Source of the DNA: JBDOQU01 sp039839375
GTDB taxonomy: Bacteria; Pseudomonadota; Alphaproteobacteria; DSM-16000; Inquilinaceae
Reading direction: 5' to 3'
Assembly: GCF_039839375.1 (NCBI RefSeq)
Contig: NZ_JBDOQU010000018.1
Coordinates: 1 to 64,000 of the forward strand
Length of the DNA stretch: 64,000 nucleotides
The translations under genes and the position numbers were made by a program. The notes beneath the pieces were generated by a model. The model was not told the DNA's origin. It was given only the letters and a program-made list of their open reading frames with translations, and made no database searches. Positions 1-8,305 of the stretch are shown here, piece by piece. How positions within the stretch are numbered: position 1 is the stretch's first letter; the number at the start of each line of letters is the position of its first letter.

Positions 1-103
1 CTACAGCCGCTCACTCACCAAGAAAGTCGCCATCATCGCCGTCGCCAGAAAGCTCCTCACCCACCTCAACGCCATGCTCAGAGACCGTAAAGCCTGGGCC
101 TGA
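1..103 (+). CDS. IS110-family transposase, C-terminal end only (cut by window edge)
   Basis: The second frame from the left edge is open from base 2 to a TGA at 101-103 and encodes 33 residues containing KKVAIIAVARKLL and a final LRDRKAW. This is the typical tail of IS110-family (DEDD) transposases, the last helix of the transposase_20 domain. The rest of the element lies left of the window, so it may be intact or a fragment. Only about 23 bp separate the stop codon from a palindromic repeat beginning near 127, so the insertion-sequence end is probably within 104-126. The family call rests on a short peptide, but the pattern is characteristic. Confidence 0.7.
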   Translation, partial: YSRSLTKKVAIIAVARKLLTHLNAMLRDRKAWA

Positions 104-126
104 CAACACAGTTGCCGGCTCGGAGG

Positions 127-308
127 CCGGAATTACCAATAAAAACAATGTCATGCTGGACTTGATCCAGCATCCATGTGGCGTCGATGGCGGACGAGGC
201 CGCGCCAGACTCTTCGCCGCCGGGGAAGCGGCGGCGGCCTGTGAAAACGTTCACAAATCCGACCTTGCCCCGGAAGGGCCGGACCCCGACAATCCGGCCC
301 GGAATGAC
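127..308. repeat. Palindromic GTCAT/ATGAC repeat, copy 1
   Basis: The unit runs from GTCATGCTGG at 150 to GGAATGAC at 308, with hairpin ends (TGCTGGACTTGATCCAGCA; a degenerate CCGG palindrome on the right) and a GC-rich core with CTTCGCCGCCGGGGAAGCGG. It is preceded at 127-149 by the right tip of another unit and the linker CAATAAAAACAAT, the same tip-plus-linker seen near 38925 and 55331. It is about 40 bp longer than most copies. The final ATGAC overlaps the first possible start codon of tsaE. Confidence 0.75.
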
Positions 309-774
309 GATGCGATCCGACGATATGCTCTCGCTGCCGGATGAGGCGGCGACCCGCGCCCTTGCCCGGCGGCTGGCGCCGCTGCTGCGGCGCGGCGACA
401 TGGTCGCGCTGCGCGGCGATCTGGGCGCCGGCAAGACCAGCTTCGCCCGTGCGCTGATCCGGGCGTGGCTGGGGGCGGAGGTGGAGGCGCCCAGCCCGAC
501 CTTCACGCTGGTCCAGGTCTACGATTCCGTGCCGCCGCCGATCTGGCATTTCGACCTCTACCGCCTGTCGGGAGAAGACGAGGTGGTCGAACTGGGGTGG
601 GACGAGGCGCGGGCCGAGGGCATCGCGCTGGTGGAGTGGCCCGACCGGCTGGGGTCGCTGCTACCGGCGGAGCGGCTGGAGATCCTCCTGCGCCACGGCG
701 CGACGCCGGACGAGCGCATCGCGGAAATCGTCGGAATTGGAAATCGCTGGTCCTCGATCGGAACACTTCCATGA
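304..774 (+). CDS. tsaE: tRNA threonylcarbamoyladenosine biosynthesis ATPase TsaE
   Basis: Cytoplasmic P-loop ATPase that works with TsaB/TsaD in making the t6A modification of ANN-decoding tRNAs. The Walker A motif GDLGAGKTSFAR, the SPTFTLV segment and the HFDLYRL segment are all characteristic of the family. The start at 304 gives 156 residues, the usual size. ATGs at 310 and 325 are also possible, and the frame is open upstream to 178, but that extension is only translated repeat. The C-terminus (IGNRWSSIGTLP) does not look like the usual ending. The stop overlaps the next start as ATGA. In many alphaproteobacteria an AmgK-type kinase gene sits between tsaE and murU; here it is absent. Confidence 0.9.
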   Translation: MTMRSDDMLSLPDEAATRALARRLAPLLRRGDMVALRGDLGAGKTSFARALIRAWLGAEVEAPSPTFTLVQVYDSVPPPIWHFDLYRLSGEDEVVELGWDEARAEGIALVEWPDRLGSLLPAERLEILLRHGATPDERIAEIVGIGNRWSSIGTLP

Positions 775-1490
775 TCAAACCGACGCGCGCGATGGTCCTG
801 GCCGCTGGCCTGGGCAAGCGGATGCGACCGTTGACCGATACCGTTCCCAAGCCGCTGCTGGAGGTCGGCGGTCGAACCCTGCTGGACCACGCGCTGGACC
901 GTCTTCAGGATGCGGGGGTCGAGGAGGCGGCGATCAACGCGCACTACAAGGCGGAGCTGATCGAGGCTCATCTGAAGGGCCGGAAATCCCCGCGCATCCG
1001 GATAGTCCGGGAAGATGAGCTTCTGGGCGTCGCCGGCGGCATCCGGAACGCCCAGCCCTGGCGGGACGAGGAGCCGTTCTTCACGGTCAACGCCGATTCG
1101 CTGTGGCTGGACGGGCCGACGCCGGCGTTGGAGAGGATGGCCGGCCGCTGGAACCCGAAGGAGATGCAGGCGCTGCTTCTGCTGATGGCGACGCCCAAGG
1201 CGGTCGGCATGGACGGGCGCGGCGACTTCCATCTCGATCCGCTGGGCCGAATCGAACCGCGGGAGGCGGGCCAAATCGCGCCCTACTACTATGCCGGGGT
1301 CCAGCTTGTCTCGCCGGCCCTGTTCGGCGGCGACCGGCCGATGGCGGCGATCTGGAACGAGGCGCTGGAGCGCGGCGCGCTCTGGGGGCTGGTGCATGAC
1401 GGAGCCTGGTTCCATGTCGGCACGCCGCGAGGGCTGGAGGACGCGCAGGCCGCCCTGGCGGAGGAGAATGTCCGCTGGCTCCAGCCATGA
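771..1490 (+). CDS. murU: Sugar-1-phosphate nucleotidyltransferase, MurU-like
   Basis: 239-residue NTP_transferase protein starting by ATGA overlap with tsaE. The N-terminal MVLAAGLGKRMRPLTD pyrophosphorylase signature and PKPLLEVGG are intact, followed by a DSLW-type metal-site segment (VNADSLW). In alphaproteobacteria the gene between tsaE/amgK and addB encodes MurNAc-1-phosphate uridylyltransferase (MurU) of peptidoglycan recycling. Position and length fit, but its usual partner kinase AmgK is not present here, so substrate assignment rests on synteny. Other NDP-sugar pyrophosphorylases share these motifs. Probably co-transcribed with addB and addA. Confidence 0.8.
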   Translation: MIKPTRAMVLAAGLGKRMRPLTDTVPKPLLEVGGRTLLDHALDRLQDAGVEEAAINAHYKAELIEAHLKGRKSPRIRIVREDELLGVAGGIRNAQPWRDEEPFFTVNADSLWLDGPTPALERMAGRWNPKEMQALLLLMATPKAVGMDGRGDFHLDPLGRIEPREAGQIAPYYYAGVQLVSPALFGGDRPMAAIWNEALERGALWGLVHDGAWFHVGTPRGLEDAQAALAEENVRWLQP

Positions 1491-4396
1491 GAATCTTCAC
1501 CATTCCGTCCTCGCGCCCGTTCCTGGATGCGCTGGCCAAAGGGATCCTGGACCGCGCCGGCGACGATCCGCGGACGCTGGGCGATTTCATCATCCTGCTG
1601 CCCACCCGGCGGGCCTGCCGCTCACTGAGGGAGGCGTTCCTGCGCCTGTCGGGCGGCAGGCCGATGTTGCTGCCGCGCATGAACCCTATCGGCGATCTGG
1701 ACGAGGAATCGGCGGAATTGTGGGAGGACGGGCTGGCGATCGACCTGCCGCCGGCGATCCCAGCGCTCGACCGTCGCCTGCTGCTGGCGCGGCTGATCAT
1801 GGCGCGGGCGGATTCCCCGGTCCCGCCCGACCAGGCGGCCTGGCTGGCCGCCGACCTGGCCCGCCTGCTGGACCAGGTCCAGACCGAAGGGCTGGGCTTC
1901 GACCGGCTGGCGACGCTGGCGCCGGACGATCTGGCGAAGCACTGGCAGGTGACGCTCGACTTCCTGAAACTGGTGACAGAGCACTGGCCCGCGATCCTGG
2001 CGGAACGGGGGGAGGTCGATCCGGCGGAGCGGCGTAACCGGCTGCTTGGGCTGCGGACGGAAAGCTGGCTGAAGCGGCCGCCGGCCGGCCCCGTGATCGC
2101 GGCGGGGTCCACCGGCTCCATCCCCGCGACGGCGGCGCTGCTGAAGGCGGTCGCCGGCCTGCCTCAAGGAGCGGTGGTCCTGCCGGGCCTGGACCAGGAA
2201 ATGGACGACGAGGGCTGGGACGCCATCGACGAAAGCCATCCCCAGTTCGGGCTGAAGAAGCTGATCGGCGGCTTCGGCCTCGCCCGCCGGGATGTCGCGC
2301 CTTGGCCAGCCAGCGAAACAGAACGCGACCGGTCGATCCTGATCCGCGAGACGCTGCGCCCCGCCGCGACGACGGAGGCCTGGCAGCATCTGGAGTCCGT
2401 GCCGGCGGCGGCGCTGGAGGGGCTGAAGCGGATCGACAGCCGCGCCCCCGACGAGGAGGCGGCGACCATCGCCATCATCCTCCGGCAGACGCTTGAGACG
2501 CCCGGCCGGACGGCGGCGCTGGTGACGCCCGACCGGGGGCTGGCGCGACGGGTCGCGTCGTCCCTCGCCCGCTGGGGCGTGGAGGTGGACGACAGCGCCG
2601 GCCGCCCGCTGGCGGAAACGGCGGTCGGCGCCTTCCTGCGTCTGGCGACCTCGCTGGCGGCCGAACAGGTCGGCCCGCTGTCGCTGCTGGCCCTGCTGAA
2701 GCATCCGCTGGCGGCGGGGCAGGCGGACCGGCGGCTCCTGCGCGCGCTGGAACTCCTCGCCTTGCGCGGGCCCAGACCCGCCGCCGGATTCGAAGGGCTG
2801 AGGGCCGCCGCTTCTCCCCACGGCGCGGAACTGACCGGATGGCTGGAGCGGGTCGGCGCGCTGGCGGCTCCGTTCCTGTCGCTCATGACTTCGGATTTGG
2901 CCGTCCTGCCTGACCTGATCGACGCCCATATCGGTTTCGTCGAGGGGCTGGCCGCGGCGGATGGGTCGCCGGGGGCGGACATCCTGTGGCGGCATGATGA
3001 TGGCGAGGCCGCCGCTTCCTTCCTGGAGGAGGCACGGGCCGCGACCGCCGGCTTCCCGCCCATCGCGGGACGGCATTATCCGCGCCTGTTCGAGGCGCTG
3101 ATGGCCGACCGGGTGGTTAGGCCACGTTATGGAAGCCACCCGCGCCTCTCCATCTGGGGGCCGCTGGAGGCGCGGTTGCAATGCGCCGATACGATGATCC
3201 TGGCGGGGCTGAACGAAGGGACCTGGCCCGCCGAACCGGCCGCCGATCCGTGGATGTCCCGGCCGATGCGCCAGGCATTCGGCCTGCCGTCGCCGGAACG
3301 GCGGATCGGCCTCGCCGCGCATGATTTCGCGCAGCTCCTGGCCGGGCCGGAGGTGGTGCTGAGCCGCGCGGCGCGGGTCGAGGGCGCGCCGACGGTCCCG
3401 TCGCGCTGGCTGCTGCGGCTGGACACGGTGCTGGCGCGGGTCGGCGCGCGGCTGGAGGAGCCGCCTGCATGGGCGGATTGGGCGCAGGCGCTGGACCGGC
3501 CGGAGCGGGTCGCCGCCATCGCCCCGCCTTCCCCCAGGCCGCCGGTCGAGGCGCGTCCCCGGAAGCTCCGGGTCAGCGAGATCGGTCTCTGGATGACCGA
3601 CCCCTACGCCATCTATGCCCGCCATATCCTGAAGCTCCGGCCGCTGGATCCGCTGGAAGCGGACCCCGGCGCGGCCGATCGCGGAACCATCATCCATAGC
3701 GCGCTGAGCGGTTTCCTGGAGGAGATCGGCGGCGACCTGCCGGAGGATTCGCTGGCGCGACTGCTGGATCACGGGCAGCGGGCCTTCGGCGAGATCATCG
3801 CCTATCCGGGCGTTCGCGCCTTCTGGTGGCCGCGCTTCGTCCGGATCGCGGAATGGTTCGTCGATAGGGAAATCCAGCGCCGGCATCGCGGGCTGACCCC
3901 GGCGGCGACCGAGATCGCGGGAAACATGATGATCGGCGCCCCGGCCGGACGGTTCGCGCTGACCGCGCGGGCCGACCGGATCGACCGGGACGGCGATGGC
4001 GGGTTGGTCATCATCGACTACAAGACCGGCGCGGTTCCCAGCGCCGGGGACATGGCCCAGGGCTATTCTCCTCAACTGCCGCTGGAGGCGGCGATGGCGC
4101 GGGAAGGCGGGTTCGGCGCGGCGCTGGAAGGCGAAGTGGCGGGGCTGGAGCATTGGCGGCTGACCGGCAACCGTCCGGCGGGGGAGATCAAGCAGGTCAA
4201 GGTGAAGGATGTGCCGCTGCCGGAGCTGATCGAGGGCGCGCGGAGCGGGTTCGCGGCTCTGGTCGCGCGGTTCGACGATCCGGCGACGCCCTACCTCTCC
4301 TTCCCCCGCCCGGCCTATGCGCCGAGGTTCAGCGACTATGCGCATCTGGCCCGGGTCCAGGAATGGTCCTCCGGCCCGGAGGGGGGCGAGGCATGA
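1487..4396 (+). CDS. addB: Double-strand break repair protein AddB
   Basis: 969-residue subunit of the AddAB helicase-nuclease, which processes double-strand ends for RecA loading. The N-terminus (FTIPSSRPFLDALA, then LLPTRRACRSL) is typical of alphaproteobacterial AddB. The C-terminal third carries the PD-(D/E)XK nuclease: GTIIHSALSGFLEE, then ADRIDRDGDGGLVIIDYKTG near residues 830-850, with the catalytic D and K visible. The start overlaps the murU stop (ATGA) and the stop overlaps the addA start (ATGA), so the two subunits are translationally coupled. Length matches the family. Confidence 0.95.
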   Translation: MRIFTIPSSRPFLDALAKGILDRAGDDPRTLGDFIILLPTRRACRSLREAFLRLSGGRPMLLPRMNPIGDLDEESAELWEDGLAIDLPPAIPALDRRLLLARLIMARADSPVPPDQAAWLAADLARLLDQVQTEGLGFDRLATLAPDDLAKHWQVTLDFLKLVTEHWPAILAERGEVDPAERRNRLLGLRTESWLKRPPAGPVIAAGSTGSIPATAALLKAVAGLPQGAVVLPGLDQEMDDEGWDAIDESHPQFGLKKLIGGFGLARRDVAPWPASETERDRSILIRETLRPAATTEAWQHLESVPAAALEGLKRIDSRAPDEEAATIAIILRQTLETPGRTAALVTPDRGLARRVASSLARWGVEVDDSAGRPLAETAVGAFLRLATSLAAEQVGPLSLLALLKHPLAAGQADRRLLRALELLALRGPRPAAGFEGLRAAASPHGAELTGWLERVGALAAPFLSLMTSDLAVLPDLIDAHIGFVEGLAAADGSPGADILWRHDDGEAAASFLEEARAATAGFPPIAGRHYPRLFEALMADRVVRPRYGSHPRLSIWGPLEARLQCADTMILAGLNEGTWPAEPAADPWMSRPMRQAFGLPSPERRIGLAAHDFAQLLAGPEVVLSRAARVEGAPTVPSRWLLRLDTVLARVGARLEEPPAWADWAQALDRPERVAAIAPPSPRPPVEARPRKLRVSEIGLWMTDPYAIYARHILKLRPLDPLEADPGAADRGTIIHSALSGFLEEIGGDLPEDSLARLLDHGQRAFGEIIAYPGVRAFWWPRFVRIAEWFVDREIQRRHRGLTPAATEIAGNMMIGAPAGRFALTARADRIDRDGDGGLVIIDYKTGAVPSAGDMAQGYSPQLPLEAAMAREGGFGAALEGEVAGLEHWRLTGNRPAGEIKQVKVKDVPLPELIEGARSGFAALVARFDDPATPYLSFPRPAYAPRFSDYAHLARVQEWSSGPEGGEA

Positions 4397-7300
4397 TTCC
4401 GGACGGACTCGACATCACGCCCGACGTGTTGCAGCGGCGGGCGGCCGATCCGGAAGCATCGGTCTGGGTCGGCGCTTCCGCCGGCACCGGCAAGACCAAG
4501 GTCCTGACCGACCGGGTGCTGCGGTTGATGCTGGTCGGCACCGCGCCGGAGAAGATCCTCTGCCTCACCTTCACCAAGGCTGCGGCGGCGGAGATGGCGA
4601 ACCGGGTCAACAGGACGCTCGCCGAATGGGCCGTCGCCGACGAGGCGACGCTGGAGGCCGCGCTGGCGAAGCTGCTGGCCGGCCGGCCGGAACGAGACCT
4701 GACGCTCCGCGCCCGCCGGCTGTTCGCCCATGTGCTGGACGCGCCGGGCGGGTTGAAGATCCAGACCATCCACGCCTTCTGCCAATCCCTGCTGCGCCGC
4801 TTCCCGCTGGAGGCCGGGCTGCCGCCGCACTTCAAGCTGATGGACGAGCGGACGGCGGCCGAGCGGCTGGAGTCGGTGAGGAACGAATTGCTGCAGACGC
4901 CGGACGGCGCCATCGCCGAGGCGCTGGACCGGGTCACGGCGCAGGTGGGCGAGGATGGCTTCTCCGGCCTGATGGCAGACCTGACGCGGGAGCGGGGCCG
5001 GCTGGCGCGTCTGGTGGAGACGTTCGGCGACCTGCCAGGGGTGTTCGGCGCGATCTGCGGGCATCTGGGCGTTGCGCCGGGGACGGATGAGTCGGCGGTC
5101 GTCGTAGAGGCGTGCGCGGATGCGGCCTTCGATGGCGCTGGCCTGAAGCGCGCGACGGAGGTGCTGGCGACAGGATTGTCGACCGATGTTCAACGCGGTG
5201 AAACAATCGGCGCCTGGCTGGCCGATCCGGCGGGAAGATCCGAATCGTTCGAGAGATATCTCGACGCCTATCTCAAGAAGGATGGCGATCCCCGCGCGAA
5301 GCTGATCACGGCGAAGCCCGCGGCGGCCGCGCCGGACGTGCCGGAGGTCCTGGCGGCGGAGCAGGAACGGCTGCTTCGGGTGGCCGATCGTCGGAAGGCG
5401 GCGATGGTGGCCGCGAACACCTCGGCGCTGCTGACCATCGGCCACGCCATGGTCGAGGAGTACCGCGCACGGAAGGAGCGCGAGGCGCTTCTGGATTTCG
5501 ATGATCTGATCCTGACGACAGCGCGCCTGCTGCACGATCCGGGCGTCGCCTGGGTGCTGTTCAAGCTGGATGGCGGCATCGATCATATCCTGATCGACGA
5601 GGCGCAGGACACCAACCCCGACCAGTGGCAGGTGGTGGCGGCGCTGGTGGAGGAGTTCTTTGCGGGGGCGGGTGTCCGCGACGGCGACCGGACACTGTTC
5701 GTGGTCGGCGACGACAAGCAATCCATCTTCTCCTTCCAGCGCGCCGATCCGGCGGAGTTCGCCCGGATGCGCGCCCATTTCCAGGATCGCGCGGCCGCCG
5801 CCAGCCATCCCTGGCGACCGATCGCGCTCAACACCTCCTTCCGGTCGACGGCGGCGGTACTGGACGTCGTCGACGCCGTCTTCGCGCAGGAGGCGGCAAG
5901 GGACGGCGTCGGAACCGATCCGGCAGAAATAATCGCCCACAGGCCCTTCCGGATGGGCGATGGCGGGCTAGTCGAGCTGTGGCCGTCGATCGCGCCGCCG
6001 GAAACGGGCGACGAGCAGGCATGGTCGCCGCCGACGCGGCAGGAGACGCTGGAGGATCCGGCCGCCCGGTTGGCTCGGCATATCGCCGGCACCATCCGGC
6101 GCTGGCTGGATGACGGGGAGGTGCTGGAATCGAAGGGCCGTCCGGTGATGCCGGGCGACATCATGGTGCTGGTGCGCACCCGCAACCGCTTCTTCGCCGA
6201 ACTGGTGCGGACGTTGAAGGAACGGCGCATCCCGGTGGCCGGCCTCGACCGGATGGTGCTGACGCGCCAGCTCGCGGTGATGGACCTGCTGGCGCTCGCC
6301 GATTTCCTGCTGCTGCCGGACGATGATTTGATCCTCGCTACGGTGCTGAAGGGACCGCTCGTCGGCTGGGACGACGAGAAGCTGTTCGACATCGCCTACG
6401 AACGGGAGGGAACGCTGTGGGTGGCCTTGTCGGCGCGGGCCGCGGCAGACGATAGCGTGCGTCCCGTGCGCGGCTGGCTGGCCGGCCTGCTGGCCCAGGC
6501 CGATTTCGTCGCGCCTCACGAGCTGTTCGCCGGGCTGCTGGTCCGGCCCTGCCCGGCGGATGCGGGCAGCGGACGACGGGCGATGCTGGGCCGCCTCGGC
6601 TTCGACGCCGAAGACCCGCTAGAGGAGTTCCTCAGCCTGACCCTGGCGTTCGAGCAGCAGTACCCGCCTTCCCTCCAGCGGTTCCTCCACTGGGTGCGGG
6701 CGGGCGAATCGCAGGTGAAGCGGGAGCTTGACTCCGCCGGGCACGACCAGGTCCGTATCATGACCGTGCATGGATCGAAGGGGCTTCAGGCGCCGATCGT
6801 CTTCCTGCCGGACACAACCTCGGTCCCCGACAAGAGCCCCGCGATCCTGTGGCCCGATGACGGGATGGAAGCGCCGCTATGGGCGGGCCGGCGGGAGAAC
6901 GAGGACAGCCTGACCAGTGCCGCGCGCACCCGCGCGAACCGGCGGCGGGACCAGGAATACAGGCGGCTGCTCTATGTCGCCCTGACCCGGGCGGAGGACC
7001 GGCTCTATATCTGCGGCCATCACGGAAGCCGGGGGGTGGCGGACGGAAGCTGGCATGCCCTGTGCGCCGCCGGCATCGCGGCCATGGAGGGTGTGGAGGC
7101 GGTGGAGATCGAAGGGCTGGCCGGGCCGGCGCTTCGCCATGTCGTTCCGCAGACGAGGCCTCCGGCGGAGGGGTCGGCGATGATCGAGAGGGCGCGGCCG
7201 GAGGCGTCGCCGCCGGACTGGCTGCGCCGGCCGCCGCCCGTCGAGCCGGAGCCGACGGCCCCGCTGACGCCCTCACGGCCCGACGATTCCGACCCGGCCG

Positions 7301-7827
7301 CGCGGTCGCCGCTTGCGGCGGCGGACGACGGCGTTCGCTTTCGGCGCGGCCGGCTGGTGCATGCGCTGCTGCAGGTGCTGCCCGATCTGGACCCCGAAGG
7401 ATGGGACGCCGCCGCGGCGCGCTATCTAGGCCGGCAGGCATCCGACCTTCCGGAGGCGGCAAGGCAGGCGATCGCGGCGGAGATTCTAGCGATCCTGCGC
7501 GATCCCGCCTTCGGCGCGCTGTTCGGCCCGGGCAGCCGGGCGGAGATTCCGGTGGTGGGCACGGTCGGGAGCCGCACGATCTCCGGCCAGATCGACCGGC
7601 TGGTGGTGACGCCGACGGAAATCATGATCGTCGACTACAAGACCAACCGCCCGCCGCCGCAGGCGGAGGAGGTGGTGCCGGTCGCCTATCTTCGCCAGAT
7701 GGCGATCTACAGATCCGCCCTGCAACTGATCTATCCCGGCCGGACCGTGGAATGCGCGCTGCTGTGGACCGATGGCCCCAGGCTGATGCGCCTGACGCCG
7801 GGCAGGCTCGATCCCCACGCACCTTGA
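4393..7827 (+). CDS. addA: Double-strand break repair helicase AddA
   Basis: 1144-residue UvrD-type helicase and nuclease subunit of AddAB. Walker A ASAGTGKTKVL lies at residues 28-38, Walker B LIDEAQDTNPDQWQ near 400, a VVGDDKQSIFSFQRA motif follows, and helicase motifs MTVHGSKGLQAPIV and RLLYVALTRAEDRLY lie in the last third. The C-terminal nuclease has GQIDRLVV and IMIVDYKTNR near residues 1060-1080. The start at 4393 is chosen because it overlaps the addB stop by ATGA; the frame is open further upstream, but that lies inside addB. The stop sits within a possible trxA promoter. Confidence 0.95.
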   Translation: MIPDGLDITPDVLQRRAADPEASVWVGASAGTGKTKVLTDRVLRLMLVGTAPEKILCLTFTKAAAAEMANRVNRTLAEWAVADEATLEAALAKLLAGRPERDLTLRARRLFAHVLDAPGGLKIQTIHAFCQSLLRRFPLEAGLPPHFKLMDERTAAERLESVRNELLQTPDGAIAEALDRVTAQVGEDGFSGLMADLTRERGRLARLVETFGDLPGVFGAICGHLGVAPGTDESAVVVEACADAAFDGAGLKRATEVLATGLSTDVQRGETIGAWLADPAGRSESFERYLDAYLKKDGDPRAKLITAKPAAAAPDVPEVLAAEQERLLRVADRRKAAMVAANTSALLTIGHAMVEEYRARKEREALLDFDDLILTTARLLHDPGVAWVLFKLDGGIDHILIDEAQDTNPDQWQVVAALVEEFFAGAGVRDGDRTLFVVGDDKQSIFSFQRADPAEFARMRAHFQDRAAAASHPWRPIALNTSFRSTAAVLDVVDAVFAQEAARDGVGTDPAEIIAHRPFRMGDGGLVELWPSIAPPETGDEQAWSPPTRQETLEDPAARLARHIAGTIRRWLDDGEVLESKGRPVMPGDIMVLVRTRNRFFAELVRTLKERRIPVAGLDRMVLTRQLAVMDLLALADFLLLPDDDLILATVLKGPLVGWDDEKLFDIAYEREGTLWVALSARAAADDSVRPVRGWLAGLLAQADFVAPHELFAGLLVRPCPADAGSGRRAMLGRLGFDAEDPLEEFLSLTLAFEQQYPPSLQRFLHWVRAGESQVKRELDSAGHDQVRIMTVHGSKGLQAPIVFLPDTTSVPDKSPAILWPDDGMEAPLWAGRRENEDSLTSAARTRANRRRDQEYRRLLYVALTRAEDRLYICGHHGSRGVADGSWHALCAAGIAAMEGVEAVEIEGLAGPALRHVVPQTRPPAEGSAMIERARPEASPPDWLRRPPPVEPEPTAPLTPSRPDDSDPAARSPLAAADDGVRFRRGRLVHALLQVLPDLDPEGWDAAAARYLGRQASDLPEAARQAIAAEILAILRDPAFGALFGPGSRAEIPVVGTVGSRTISGQIDRLVVTPTEIMIVDYKTNRPPPQAEEVVPVAYLRQMAIYRSALQLIYPGRTVECALLWTDGPRLMRLTPGRLDPHAP

Positions 7828-7853
7828 CCGGCCAAGGGGCCGCCACCTAATTT
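7824..7853 (+). promoter_or_regulatory. Possible trxA promoter
   Basis: TTGACC at 7824-7829, 18 bp, then TAATTT at 7848-7853. The -35 matches consensus in five of six positions; the -10 is weak. It overlaps the addA stop codon and lies about 65 bp upstream of trxA. It would let thioredoxin be made independently of addBA. Confidence 0.35.
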
Positions 7854-7919
7854 AGGGCACGCGTTCTCACCATGGCGGCGCGGTTTGGCCGCGTTCCCTG
7901 GAAGAAAGGAATTTGGAGA

Positions 7920-8243
7920 ATGAACATCACCAAAGCCGTCACGGACAGCAGCTTCGACAGCGACGTTCTGAAGGCCGACGGGCCTGTCCTGGTGGATTTC
8001 TGGGCCGAATGGTGCGGCCCCTGCAAAATGATCGCCCCGGCGCTGGAGGATCTGGCGACCGAACTGAACGGCAAGGTGACCGTCGCGAAGATCAATATCG
8101 ACGATAATCCAGGCACGCCCTCGAAATACGGCGTGCGCGGCATCCCGACGCTGATGATGTTCAAGGATGGGCAGGTCGCCGCCACCAAGATCGGCGCCCT
8201 GCCGAAGAGCGCCCTCTATCAGTGGGTCGAATCGAACATCTGA
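7920..8243 (+). CDS. trxA: Thioredoxin 1
   Basis: 107-residue cytoplasmic thioredoxin, a general disulfide reductase. The active site WCGPC has cysteines 32 and 35, and the cis-proline loop GIPTLMMF is present. The start at 7920 has the purine-rich GAAAGGAATTTGGAGA just upstream; the frame continues to 7872, but that adds 16 residues with no family match. trxA following addA is common in alphaproteobacteria. A strong hairpin terminator follows at 8271, and the next gene is convergent. Confidence 0.97.
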   Translation: MNITKAVTDSSFDSDVLKADGPVLVDFWAEWCGPCKMIAPALEDLATELNGKVTVAKINIDDNPGTPSKYGVRGIPTLMMFKDGQVAATKIGALPKSALYQWVESNI

Positions 8244-8270
8244 CCGCCTCCGGGCATATTCCAACCTGCG

Positions 8271-8305
8271 CGGCCCCCGTCATCCGGCGGGGGCCGTTTC
8301 CTTTG
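8271..8305 (+). terminator. Rho-independent terminator after trxA
   Basis: Perfect 9-bp stem CGGCCCCCG (8271-8279) / CGGGGGCCG (8288-8296) with an 8-nt loop, followed by TTTCCTTT. It overlaps the stop codon region of the convergent DsbA-like gene. Confidence 0.8.
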
